Shown piece by piece: positions 48,171-61,463 of a DNA stretch of 64,000 nucleotides (positions are counted from its first letter, which is position 1; every line of letters begins with the position of its first letter). Under the pieces are notes generated by a model. That model had not been told where the DNA came from. It was given only the letters and a program-made list of their open reading frames with translations, and made no database searches. The DNA lies in contig OY978530.1 of assembly GCA_963854835.1 (NCBI GenBank), positions 18,886,733 to 18,950,732 on the forward strand. The letters run 5' to 3'. The DNA comes from Megamerina dolium. Its lineage: Eukaryota; Arthropoda; Insecta; Diptera; Megamerinidae. A program made the position numbers and the translations under genes.

Positions 48171-50880
48171 TATGGGAGACGCAAAAAGGAGTGGGCGTGG
48201 TACACTGATTTTCGACCAGATTATTTTCAACTACTATGTTAATCTATGTGTCAATTATGGTTATTCTGGAGAGAAGATTGCCGAAGTTACAGCTGTTTCA
48301 ATTGAAAATTTGTATGGGGGCTACGATAAACAGTGGGCGTGGTGCGTCCATTTCCTGTGAGCCTAGTTGCTCGTACAATACTAATCTATACCTTAAATCT
48401 CGTTGTCCTACGCTAAATGGTTTGTAAGTTATGGAGATTAAAATATTAGTTTAATTCCCTCGACTTTGTATGGGAGACCAATGAAGGAGTGGGCGTGGCA
48501 CACTGATTTTCTGTCAGATTATTTCCGACTACGATATTAATTTAAGTGTCATTTATGGTTATTCTAGACGGAAGATTGCCGAAGTTACAGCTGTTTAAAT
48601 TTAAAATTTGTATGGGGGCTACGATAAACAGTGGGCGTGGTGCGCCCATTTCCCGTTAGTCTAGTTGCTCGTACAATACTAATCCACACCTTAAATCTCG
48701 TTATTCTGCGCTGAATAGTTTGCAAGTTATAACCGGTAACATTTTATTTTAATTTCCGCAACTTTGTATGGGAGACCCAAAAATGAGTGGGCGTGGTACA
48801 CTGATTTTCTACCAGATTATTTCCGACTACTATGTTAATCTAAGTGTAAATTATGGTTATTCTAGAGAGAAGATTGCCGAAGTTACAGCTGTTTCAATTT
48901 AAAATTTGTATGGGGGCTACGATAAACAGTGGGCGTGGTGCGCCCATTTCCCGTTAGTCTAGTTGCTCGTACAATACTAATCCACACCTTAAATCTCGTT
49001 ATTCTACGCTGAATAGTTTGCAAGTTATAACCGGTAAAATTTTTTTTAATTTTCGCAACTTTGTATAGGAGACCCAAAAAGTAGTGGGCGTGGTACACTG
49101 ATTTTCGACCAGATTATTGTCAACTACTATGTTAATCTATGTGTCAATTATGGTTATTCTAGAGAGAAGATTGCCGAAGTTACAGCTGTTTCAATTGAAA
49201 TTTGTATGGGGGCTACGATAAACAGTGGGCCTGGTGCATCCATTTCCTGTGAGCCTAGTTGATTGTACAATACTAATCTATACCTTTAATCTCGTTGTCC
49301 TACGCTAAATGGTTTGTAAGTTATGGAGCTTAAAAGTTTTAGTTTAATTCCCTCGACTTTGTATGAGAGACCCATGAAGGAGTGGGCGTGGCACACTGAT
49401 TTTCTGCCAGATTATTTCCGACTACGATATTAATTTAGGTGTCACTTATGGTTATTCTAGACAGAAGATTGCCGAAGTTACAGCTGTTTCAATTTAAAAT
49501 TTGTATGGGGGCTACGATAAACAGTGGGCGTGGTGTGTCCATTTCCTGTGAGCCTAGTTGCTCGTACAATACTAATCCACACCTTAAATCTCGTTATTCT
49601 TTGTATGGGAGACCCAAAAATGAGTGGGCGTGGTACACTGATTTTCGACCAGATTATTTTCAACTACTATGTTAATCTATGTGTCAATTATGGTTATTCT
49701 GGAGAGAAGATTGCCGAAGTTACAGCTGTTTCAATTGAAAATTTGTATGGGGGCTACGATAAACAGTGGGCGTGGTGCGTCCATTTCCTGTGAGCCTAGT
49801 TGCTCGTACAATACTAATCTATACCTTAAATCTCGTTGTCCTACGCTAAATGGTTTGTAAGTTATGGAGCTTAAAATTTTAGTTTAATTCCCTCGACTTT
49901 GTATGGGAGAACAATGAAGGAGTGGGTGTGGCACACTGATTTTCTGTCAGATTATTTCCGACTACGATATTAATTTAAGTGTCAATTATGGTTATTCTAG
50001 ACGGAAGATTGCCGAAGTTACAGCTGTTTAAATTTAAAATTTGTATGGGGGCTACGATAAACAGTGGGCGTGGTGCGCCCATTTCCCGTTAGTCTAGTTG
50101 CTCGTACAATACTAATCCACACCTTAAATCTCGTTATTCTGCGCTGAATAGTTCGCAAGTTATAACCGGTAACATTTTATTTTAATTTCCGCAACTTTGT
50201 ATGGGAGACCCAAAAATGAGTGGGCGTGGTACACTGATTTTCTACCAGATTATTTCCGACTACTATGTTAATCTAAGTGTAAATTATGGTTATTCTAGAG
50301 AGAAGATTGCCGAAGTTACAGCTGTTTCAATTTAAAATTTGTATGGGGGCTACGATAAACAGTGGGCGTGGTGCGCCCATTTCCCGTTAGTCTAGTTGTT
50401 CGTACAATACTAATCCACACCTTAAATCTCGTTATTCTACGCTGAATAGTTTGCAAGTTATAACCGGTAACATTTTTTTTTAATTTCCGCAACATTGTAT
50501 GGGAGACCCAAAAAGGAGTGGGCATGGTACACTGATTTTCTACCAGACAGAAGATTGCCGATGTTACAGCTGTTTCAATTTAAAATTTGTATGGGGGCTA
50601 CGCTAAACAGTGGGCGTGGTGCGTCCATTTCCTGTGAGCCTAGTTGCTCGTACAATACTAATCCACACCTTAAATCTCGTTATTCTACGCTGAATAGTTT
50701 GCAAGTTATAACCGGTAAAATTTTTTTTAATTTCCGCAACTTTGTATAGGAGACCCAAAAAGGAGTGGGCGTGGTACACTGATTTTCGACCAGATTATTG
50801 TCAACTACTATGTTAATCTATGTGTCAATTATGGTTATTCTAGAGAGAAGATTGCCGAAGTTACAGCTGTTTCAATTGAA
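48171..50880 (+). repeat. Higher-order repeat 6, two copies of 1,433 bp
   Basis: Landmarks at 48006-48427 and 48883 recur at 49439-49860 and 50316, an offset of 1,433 bp. The copies contain a ~242-bp short unit, a B-type monomer and CCCGTTAGTCTAG monomers. The unit may begin slightly left of the start given. Confidence 0.8.
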
Positions 50881-53800
50881 AATTTGTATGGGGGCTACGA
50901 TAAACAGTGGGCGTGGTGCATCCATTTCCTGTGAGCTTAGTTGCTCGTACAATACTAATCTATACCTTAAATCTCGTTGTCCTACGCTAAATGGTTTGTA
51001 AGTTATGGAGCTTAAAATTTTAGTTTAATTCCCTCGACTTTGTATGAGAGACCCATGAAGGAGTGGGCGTGGCACACTGATTTTCTGCCAGATTATTTCC
51101 GACTACAATATTAATTTAGGTGTCACTTATGGTTATTCTAGACAGAAGATTGCCGAAGTTACAGCTGTTTAAATTTAAAATTTGTATGGGGGCTACGATA
51201 AACAGTGGGCGTGGTGCGCCCATTTCCTGTGAGCCTAGTTGCTTGTACAATACTAATCCACACCTTTAATGTCCTTATTCTACAGTGAATAGTTTGCAAG
51301 TTATAACCGGTAACATCTTTTTTTTAAATTCCGCAACTTTGTATGGGAGACCCAAAAAGGAGTGGGCGTGGTACACTGATTTACTACCAGATTATTTCCG
51401 ACTACCATGTTAATCTAAGTGTCAATTATGGTTTTTCTAGAGAGAAGATTGCCGAAGTTACAGCTGTTTCAATTTAAAAGAATTTCAGTCATTTTGTATG
51501 GGGGCTACAATAAACAGTGGGCATGGCGCGCCCATTTCCTATGAGCCTAGTTTCTCGTACAATACTAATCCATACCTTAAACCTCGTTGTCCTACGCTAA
51601 ATGGTTTGTAAGTTATGGAGCTTAAAAGTTTTAGTTTAATTCCCTCGACTTTGTATGGGAGACCCATGAAGAAGTGGGCGTGGCACACTGATATTCTGTC
51701 AGATTATTTTCGACTACGATATTAATGTAGGTGTCACTTATGGTTATTCTAGACAGAAGATTGCCGAAGTTACAGCTGTTTCAATTTAAAATTTGTATGA
51801 GGGCTACGCTAAACAGTGGGCGTGGTGCGTCCATTTCCCGTGAGCCTAGTTGCTCGTACAATACTAATCTACACCCTAAATCTCGTTGTCCTACTCTAAA
51901 TGGTTTGCAAGTTATAACCGGTAAAATTTTTTTTAATTTCCGCAACTTTGTATGGGAGACCCAAAAGGAGTGGGCGTGGTACACTGATTTTCTACCAGAC
52001 AGAAGATTGCCGAAGTTACAGCTGTTTCAATTTAAAATTTGTATGGGGGCTACGCTAAACAGTGGGCGTGGTGCGTCCATTTCCTGTGAGCCTAGTTGCT
52101 CGTACAATACTAATCCACACCTTAAATCTCGTTATTCTACGCTGAATAGTTTGCAAGTTATAACCGGTAACATTTTTTTTTAATTTCCGCAACTTTGTAT
52201 GGGAGACCCAAAAAGGAGTGGGCGTGGTACACTGATTTTCTACCAGACAGAAGATTGCCGAAGTTACAGCTGTTTCAATTTAAAATTTGTATGGGGGCTA
52301 CGCTAAACAGTGGGCGTCGTGCGTCCATTTCCTGTGAGCCTAGTTGCTCGTACAATACTAATCCACACCTTAAATCTCGTTATTCTACGTTGAATAGTTT
52401 GCAAGTTATAACCGGTAAAATTTTTTTTAATTTCCGCAACTTTGTATAGGAGACCCATAAAGGAGTGGGCGTGGTACACTGATTTTCGACCAGATTATTT
52501 TCAACTACTATGTTAATCTATGTGTCAATTATGGTTATTCTAGAGAGAAGATTGCCGAAGTTACAGCTGTTTCAATTGAAAATTTGTATGGGGTCTACGA
52601 TAAACAGTGGGCCTGGTGCATCCATTTCCTGTGAGCCTAGTTGATTGTACAATACTAATCTATACCTTAAATCTCGTTGTCCTACGCTAAATGGTTTGTA
52701 AGTTATGGAGCTTAAAAATTTTAGTTTAATTCCCCCGACTTTGTATGAGAGACCCATGAAGGAGTGGGCGTGGCACACTGATTTTCTGCCAGATTATTTC
52801 CGACTACGATATTAATTTAGGTGTCACTTATGGTTATTCTAGACAGAAGATTGCCGAAGTTACAGCTGTTTAAATTTAAAATTTGTATGGGGGCTACGAT
52901 AAACAGTGTGCGTGGTGCGTCCATTTCCTGTGAGCCTAGTTGCTTGTACAATACTAATCCACACCTTTAATGTCCTTATTCTACAGTGAATAGTTTGCAA
53001 GTTATAACCGGTAACATTTTTTTTTAATTTCCGCAACTTTGTATGGGAGACCCAAAAATGAGTGGGCGTGGTACACTGATTTACTACCAGATTATTTCCG
53101 ACTACCATGTTAATCTAAGTGTCAATTATGGTTTTTCTAGAGAGAAGATTGCCGAAGTTACAGCTGTTTCAATTTAAAAGAATTTCAGTCATTTTGTATG
53201 GGGGCTACAATAAACAGTGGGCATGGCGCGACCATTTCCTATGAGCCTAGTTTCTCGTACAATACTAATCCATACCTTAAACCTCGTTGTCCTACGCTAA
53301 ATGGTTTGTAAGTTATGGAGCTTAAAAGTTTTAGTTTAATTCCCTCGACTTTGTATGGGAGACCCATGAAGAAGTGGGCGTGGCACACTGATTTTCTGCC
53401 AGATTATTTCCGACTACGATATTAATTTAGGTGTCACTTATGGTTATTCTAGACAGAAGATTGCCGAAGTTACAGCTGTTTAAATTTAAAATTTGTATGG
53501 GGGCTACGATAAACAGTGTGCGTGGTGCGCCCATTTCCTGTGAGCCTAGTTGCTTGTACAATACTAATCCACACCTTTAATGTCCTTATTCTACAGTGAA
53601 TAGTTTGCAAGTTATAACCGGTAACATTTTTTTTAATTTCCGCAACTTTGTATGGGAGTGTAAAGGAGTGGGCGTGGTACACTGATTTTCTACCAGACAG
53701 AAGATTGCCGAAGTTACAGCTGTTTCAATTTAAAATTTGTATGGGGGCTACGATAAACAGTGGGCGTGGTGCGTCCATTTCCAGTGAGCCTAGTTGCTCG

Positions 53801-55199
53801 TACAATACTAATCTATACCCTAAATCTCGTTGTCCTACGCTAAATGATTTGCAAGTTATAACCGGTAAAATTTTATTTTAATTTCCGCAACTTTGTATGG
53901 GAGACCCAAAAATGAGTGGGCGCAGTACACTGATTTTCTACCGGATTATTTCCGACTACTATGTTAATCTAAGTGTCAATTATGGTTATTCTAGACAGAA
54001 AATTGCCGAAGATACAGCTGTTTCAATTTAAAATTTGTATGGGGGCTACGATAAACAGTGGGCGTGGTGCGTCCATTTCCTGTGAGCCTAGTTGCTCGTA
54101 CAATACTAATCTATACCCTAAATCTCGTTGTCCTACGCTAAATGGTTTGCAAGTTATAACCGGTAAAATTTTATTTTAATTTCCGCAACTTTGTATGGGA
54201 GACCCAAAAATGAGTGGGCGCAGTACACTGATTTTCTACCAGATTATTTCCAACTACTATGTTAATCTAAGTGTAAATTATGGTTATTCTAGAGAGAAGA
54301 TTGCCGAAGTTACAGCTGTTTCAATTTAAAATTTGTATGGGGGCTACGATAAACAGTGGGCGTGGTGCGCCCATTTCCTGTGTGCCTAGTTGCTCCTACA
54401 ATACTAATCCACACCTTAAATCTCGTTATTCTACGGTGAATAGTTTGCAAGTTATAACCGGTAACATTTTTTTAAATTCCGCAACTTTGTATGGGAGACC
54501 CAAAAATGAGTGGGCGCGGTACACTGATTTTCTACCGGATTATTTCCGACTACTATGTTAATCTAAGTGTCAATTATGGTTATTCTAGACAGAAAATTGC
54601 CGAAGATACAGTTGTTTCAATTTAAAATTTGTATGGGGGCTACGATAAACAGTGGGCGTGGTGTGTCCATTTCCTGTGAGCCTAGTTGCTCGTACAATAC
54701 TAATCCACACCTTAAATCTCGTTATTCTTTGTATGGGAGACCCAAAAAGGAGTGGGCGTGGTACACTGATTTTCGACCAGATTATTTTCAACTACTATGT
54801 TAATCTATGTGTCAATTATGGTTATTCTGGAGAGAAGATTGCCGAAGTTACAGCTGTTTCAATTGAAAAGTTTGTATGGGGGCTACGATAAACAGTGGGC
54901 GTGGTGCGTCCATTTCCTGTGAGCCTAGTTGCTCGTACAATACTAATCTATACCTTAAATCTCGTTGTCCTACGCTAAATGGTTTGTAAGTTATGGAGCT
55001 TAAAATTTTAGTTTAATTCCCTCGACTTTGTATGGGAGACCAATGAAGGAGTAAGCGTGGCACACTGATTTTCTGTCAGATTATTTCCGACTACGATATT
55101 AATTTAAGTGTCAATTATGGTTATTCTAGACGGAAGATTGCCGAAGATACAGCTGTTTGAATTTAAAATTTGTATGGGGGCTACGATAAACAGTGGGCG
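50881..55199 (+). repeat. Satellite monomers, including a remote copy of repeat 5
   Basis: 51950-53400 matches 45930-47390 (offset about 6,017), including GGGCGTCGTGCG. A 244-bp unit with GGGAGTGTAAAGGAG occurs at 53651-53666. Monomers with GGGCGCAGTACAC (53917 and 54216) form a small local pair. Confidence 0.8.
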
Positions 55200-57215
55200 T
55201 GGTGCGCCCATTTCCCGTTAGTCTAGTTGCTCGTACAATACTAATCCACACCCTAAATCTCGTTATTCTGCGCTGAATAGTTTGCAAGTTATAACCGGTA
55301 ACATTTTATTTTAATTTCCGCAACTTTGTATGGGAGACCCAAAAATGAGTGGGCGTGGTACACTGATTTTCTACCAGATTATTTCCGACTACTATGTTAA
55401 TCTAAGTGTAAATTATGGTTATTCTAGAGAGAAGATTGCCGAAGTTACAGCTGTTTCAATTTAAAATTTGTATGGGGGCTACGATAAACAGTGGGCGTGG
55501 TGCGCCCATTTCCCGTTAGTCTAGTTGCTCGTACAATACTAATCCACACCTTAAATCTCGTTATTCTACGCTGAATAGTTTGCAAGTTATAACCGGTAAC
55601 ATTTTTTTTTAATTTCCGCAACTTTGTATGGGAGACCCAAAAAGGAGTGGGCGTGGTACACTGATTTTCTACCAGACAGAAGATTGCCGAAGTTACAGCT
55701 GTTTCAATTTAAAATTTGTATGGAGGCTACGATAAACAGTGGGCGTGGTGCGCCCATTTCCCGTTAGTCTAGTTGCTCGTACAATACTAATCCACACCTT
55801 AAATCTCGTTATTCTGCGCTGAATAGTTTGCAAGTTATAACCGGTAACATTTTATTTTAATTTCCGCAACTTTGTATGGGAGACCCAAAAATGAGTGGGC
55901 GTGGTACACTGATTTTCTACCAGATTATTTCCGACTACTATGTTAATCTAAGTGTAAATTATGGTTATTCTAGAGAGAAGATTGCCGAAGTTACAGCTGT
56001 TTCAATTTAAAATTTGTATGGGGGCTACGATAAACAGTGGGCGTGGTGCGCCCATTTCCCGTTAGTCTAGTTGCTCGTACAATACTAATCCACACCTTAA
56101 ATCTCGTTATTCTACGCTGAATAGTTTGCAAGTTATAACCGGTAACATTTTTTTTTAATTTCCGCAACTTTGTATAGGAGACCCAAAAAGGAGTGGGCGT
56201 GGTACACTGATTTTCGACCAGATTATTTTCAACTACTATGTTAATCTATGTGTCAATTATGGTTTTTCTAGAGAGAAGATTGCCGAAGTTACAGCTGTTT
56301 CAATTGAAAATTTGTATGGGGGCTACGATAAACAGTGGGCCTGCTGCATCCATTTCCTGTGAGCCTAGTTGCTCGTACAATACTAATCTATACCTTAAAT
56401 CTCGTTGTCCTACGCTAAATGGTTTGTAAGTTATGGAGCTTAAAAGTTTTAGTTTAATTCCCTCGACTTTGTATGAGAGACCCATGAAGGAGTGGGCGTG
56501 GCACACTGATTTTCTGCCAGATTATTTCCGACTACGATATTAATTTAGGTGTCACTTATGGTTATTCTAGACAGAAGATTGCCGAAGTTACAGCTGTTTC
56601 AATTTAAAATTTGTATGGGGGCTACGATAAACAGTGGGCGTGGTGCGCCCATTTCCTGTGAGCTTAGTTGCTTGTACAATACTAATCCACACCTTTAATG
56701 TCCTTATTCTACAGTGAATAGTTTGCAAGTTATAACCGGTAACATTTTTTTTTAATTTCCGCAACTTTGTATGGGAGACCCAAAAAGGAGTGGGCGTGGT
56801 ACACTGATTTACTACCAGATTATTTCCGACTACCATGTTAATCTAAGTGTCAATTATGGTTTTTCTAGAGAGAAGATTGCCGAAGTTACAGCTGTTTCAA
56901 TTGAAAATTTGTATGGGGGCTACGATAAACAGTGGGCGTGGTGCACCCATTTCCCGTTAGTCTAGTTGCTCGTACAATACTAATCCACACCTTAAATCTC
57001 GTTATTCTGCGCTGAATAGTTTGCAAGTTATAACCGGTAACATTTTATTTTAATTTCCGCAACTTTGTATGGGAGACCCAAAAATGAGTGGGCGCGGTAC
57101 ACTGATTTTCTAACGGATTATTTCCGACTACTCTGTTTATCTAAGTGTAAATTGTGGTTATTCTAGAGAGAAGATTGCCGAAGTTACAGCTGTTTCAATT
57201 TAAAATTTGTATGGG
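55200..57215 (+). repeat. Higher-order repeat 7, copy 1 (offset 4,248 bp)
   Basis: The block recurs at 59448-61463. Shared marks include GGGCCTGCTGCATCC (56337 and 60585), TGAGCTTAGTTGCTTG (56659 and 60907) and a segment around 56771-56965. The part 56588-57771 recurs a third time at 62817-64000 (offset 6,229). Confidence 0.85.
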
Positions 57216-57269
57216 GGCTACGATAAACAGTGGGCGTGGTGCACCCATATTCCGTTAGTCTAGTTGCTC

Positions 57270-58711
57270 GTACAATACTAATCCACACCTTAAATCTCGT
57301 TATTCTGCGCTGAATAGTTTGCAAGTTATAACCGGTAACATTTTATTTTAATTTCCGCAACTTTGTATGGGAGACCCAAAAATGAGTGGGCGCGGTACAC
57401 TGATTTTCTAACGGATTATTTCCGACTACTCTGTTAATCTAAGTGTAAATTGTGGTTATTCTAGAGAGAAGATTGCCGAAGTTACAGCTGTTTCAATTTA
57501 AAATTTGTATGGAGGCTACGATAAACAGTGGGAGTGGTGCGCCCATTTCCCGTTAGTCTAGTTGCTCGTACAATACTAATCCACACCTTAAATCTCGTTA
57601 TTCTGCGCTGAATAGTTTGCAAGTTATAACCGGTAACATTTTATTTTAATTTCCGCAACTTTGTATGGGAGACCCAAAAATGAGTGGGCGTGGTACACTG
57701 ATTTTCTACCAGATTATTTCCGACTACTATGTTAATCTAAGTGTAAATTATGGTTATTCTAGAGAGAAGATTGCCGAAGTTACAGCTGTTTCAATTTAAA
57801 ATTTGTATGGGGGCTACGATAAACAGTGGGCGTGGTGCGCCCATTTCCCGTTAGTCTAGTTGCTCGTACAATACTAATCCACACCTTAAATCTCGTTATT
57901 CTACGCTGAATAGTTTGCAAGTTATAACCGGTAACATTTTTTTTTAATTTCCGCAACTTTGTATGGGAGACCCAAAAAGGAGTGGGCGTGGTACAATACT
58001 AATCCACACCTTAAATCTCGTTATTCTGCGCTGAATAGTTTGCAAGTTATAACCGGTAACATTTTATTTTAATTTCCGCAACTTTGTATGGGAGACCCAA
58101 AAATGAGTGGGCGCGGTACACTGATTTTCTAACGGATTATTTCCGACTACTCTGTTAATCTAAGTGTAAATTGTGGTTATTCTAGAGAGAAGATTGCCGA
58201 AGTTACAGCTGTTTCAATTTAAAATTTGTATGGAGGCTACGATAAACAGTGGGAGTGGTGCGCCCATTTCCCGTTAGTCTAGTTGCTCGTACAATACTAA
58301 TCCACACCTTAAATCTCGTTATTCTGCGCTGAATAGTTTGCAAGTTATAACCGGTAACATTTTATTTTAATTTCCGCAACTTTGTATGGGAGACCCAAAA
58401 ATGAGTGGGCGTGGTACACTGATTTTCTACCAGATTATTTCCGACTACTATGTTAATCTAAGTGTAAATTATGGTTATTCTAGAGAGAAGATTGCCGAAG
58501 TTACAGCTGTTTCAATTTAAAATTTGTATGGGGGCTACGATAAACAGTGGGCGTGGTGCGCCCATTTCCCGTTAGTCTAGTTGCTCGTACAATACTAATC
58601 CACACCTTAAATCTCGTGATTCTACGCTAAATAGTTTGCAAGTTATAACCGGTAACATTTTTTTTTAATTTCCGCAACTTTGTATGGGAGACCCAAAAAG
58701 GAGTGGGCGTG
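57270..58711 (+). repeat. Tandem duplication of 721 bp, out of monomer register
   Basis: 57270-57990 is repeated as 57991-58711. At the join GTGGGCGTGGTACAATACT, the usual GTACACTGAT is replaced by GTACAATACT, sharing GTACA. Both copies carry GGGAGTGGTGCG (57531 and 58252). 721 is not a multiple of the monomer (two monomers plus 127), so the join breaks the phase of the array. Confidence 0.9.
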
Positions 58712-59447
58712 GTACACTGATTTACTACCAGATTATTTCCGACTACCATGTTAATCTAAGTGTCAATTATGGTTTTTCTAGAGAGAAGATTGCCGAAGTT
58801 ACAGCTGTTTCAATTGAAAATTTGTATGGGGGCTACGATAAACAGTGGGCGTGGTGCACCCATTTCCCGTTAGTCTAGTTGCTCGTACAATACTAATCCA
58901 CACCTTAAATCTCGTTATTCTGCGCTGAATAGTTTGCAAGTTATAACCGGTAACATTTTATTTTAATTTCCGCAACTTTGTATGGGAGACCCAAAAATGA
59001 GTGGGCGCGGTACACTGATTTTCTAACGGATTATTTCCGACTACTCTGTTTATCTAAGTGTAAATTGTGGTTATTCTAGAGAGAAGATTGCCGAAGTTAC
59101 AGCTGTTTCAATTTAAAATTTGTATGGGGGCTACGATAAACAGTGGGCGTGGTGCACCCATATTCCGTTAGTCTAGTTGCTCGTACAATACTAATCCACA
59201 CCTTAAATCTCGTTATTCTGCGCTGAATAGTTTGCAAGTTATAACCGGTAACATTTTATTTTAATTTCCGCAACTTTGTATGGGAGACCCAAAAATGAGT
59301 GGGCGCGGTACACTGATTTTCTAACGGATTATTTCCGACTACTCTGTTAATCTAAGTGTAAATTGTGGTTATTCTAGAGAGAAGATTGCCGAAGTTACAG
59401 CTGTTTCAATTTAAAATTTGTATGGAGGCTACGATAAACAGTGGGAG

Positions 59448-61463
59448 TGGTGCGCCCATTTCCCGTTAGTCTAGTTGCTCGTACAATACTAATCCACACC
59501 TTAAATCTCGTTATTCTGCGCTGAATAGTTTGCAAGTTATAACCGGTAACATTTTATTTTAATTTACGCAACTTTGTATGGGAGACCCAAAAATGAGTGG
59601 GCGTGGTACACTGATTTTCTACCAGATTATTTCCGACTACTATGTTAATCTAAGTGTAAATTATGGTTATTCTAGAGAGAAGATTGCCGAAGTTACAGCT
59701 GTTTCAATTTAAAATTTGTATGGGGGCTACGATAAACAGTGGGCGTGGTGCGCCCATTTCCCGTTAGTCTAGTTGCTCGTACAATACTAATCCACACCTT
59801 AAATCTCGTGATTCTACGCTGAATAGTTTGCAAGTTATAACCGGTAACATTTTTTTTTAATTTCCGCAACTTTGTATGGGAGACCCAAAAAGGAGTGGGC
59901 GTGGTACACTGATTTTCTACCAGACAGAAGATTGCCGAAGTTACAGCTGTTTCAATTTAAAATTTGTATGGAGGCTACGATAAACAGTGGGCGTGGTGCG
60001 CCCATTTCCCGTTAGTCTAGTTGCTCGTACAATACTAATCCACACCTTAAATCTCGTTATTCTGCGCTGAATAGTTTGCAAGTTATAACCGGTAACATTT
60101 TATTTTAATTTCCGCAACTTTGTATGGGAGACCCAAAAATGAGTGGGCGTGGTACACTGATTTTCTACCAGATTATTTCCGACTACTATGTTAATCTAAG
60201 TGTAAATTATGGTTATTCTAGAGAGAAGATTGCCGAAGTTACAGCTGTTTCAATTTAAAATTTGTATGGGGGCTACGATAAACAGTGGGCGTGGTGCGCC
60301 CATTTCCCGTTAGTCTAGTTGCTCGTACAATACTAATCCACACCTTAAATCTCGTTATTCTACGCTGAATAGTTTGCAAGTTATAACCGGTAACATTTTT
60401 TTTTAATTTCCGCAACTTTGTATAGGAGACCCAAAAAGGAGTGGGCATGGTACACTGATTTTCGACCAGATTATTTTCAACTACTATGTTAATCTATGTG
60501 TCAATTATGGTTTTTCTAGAGAGAAGATTGCCGAAGTTACAGCTGTTTCAATTGAAAATTTGTATGGGGGCTACGATAAACAGTGGGCCTGCTGCATCCA
60601 TTTCCTGTGAGCCTAGTTGCTCGTACAATACTAATCTATACCTTAAATCTCGTTGTCCTACGCTAAATGGTTTGTAAGTTATGGAGCTTAAAAGTTTTAG
60701 TTTAATTCCCTCGACTTTGTATGAGAGACCCATGAAGGAGTGGGCGTGGCACACTGATTTTCTGCCAGATTATTTCCGACTACGATATTAATTTAGGTGT
60801 CACTTATGGTTATTCTAGACAGAAGATTGCCGAAGTTACAGCTGTTTCAATTTAAAATTTGTATGGGGGCTACGATAAACAGTGGGCGTGGTGCGCCCAT
60901 TTCCTGTGAGCTTAGTTGCTTGTACAATACTAATCCACACCTTTAATGTCCTTATTCTACAGTGAATAGTTTGCAAGTTATAACCGGTAACATTTTTTTT
61001 TAATTTCCGCAACTTTGTATGGGAGACCCAAAAAGGAGTGGGCGTGGTACACTGATTTACTACCAGATTATTTCCGACTACCATGTTAATCTAAGTGTCA
61101 ATTATGGTTTTTCTAGAGAGAAGATTGCCGAAGTTACAGCTGTTTCAATTGAAAATTTGTATGGGGGCTACGATAAACAGTGGGCGTGGTGCACCCATTT
61201 CCCGTTAGTCTAGTTGCTCGTACAATACTAATCCACACCTTAAATCTCGTTATTCTGCGCTGAATAGTTTGCAAGTTATAACCGGTAACATTTTATTTTA
61301 ATTTCCGCAACTTTGTATGGGAGACCCAAAAATGAGTGGGCGCGGTACACTGATTTTCTAACGGATTATTTCCGACTACTCTGTTAATCTAAGTGTAAAT
61401 TGTGGTTATTCTAGAGAGAAGATTGCCGAAGTTACAGCTGTTTCAATTTAAAATTTGTATGGG
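59448..61463 (+). repeat. Higher-order repeat 7, copy 2
   Basis: Copy of 55200-57215 displaced by 4,248 bp. It diverges near 61470, where GCTACGCTAAATAGTGGGCG replaces the CTACGATAAACAG text. Confidence 0.85.

Noticed and set aside
51731..52183. A 150-codon ORF that spans two satellite units and might be a repeat protein
   Set aside because: It arises where a short monomer happens to have a length divisible by three and no stop. The residues are the same translated satellite text seen elsewhere.
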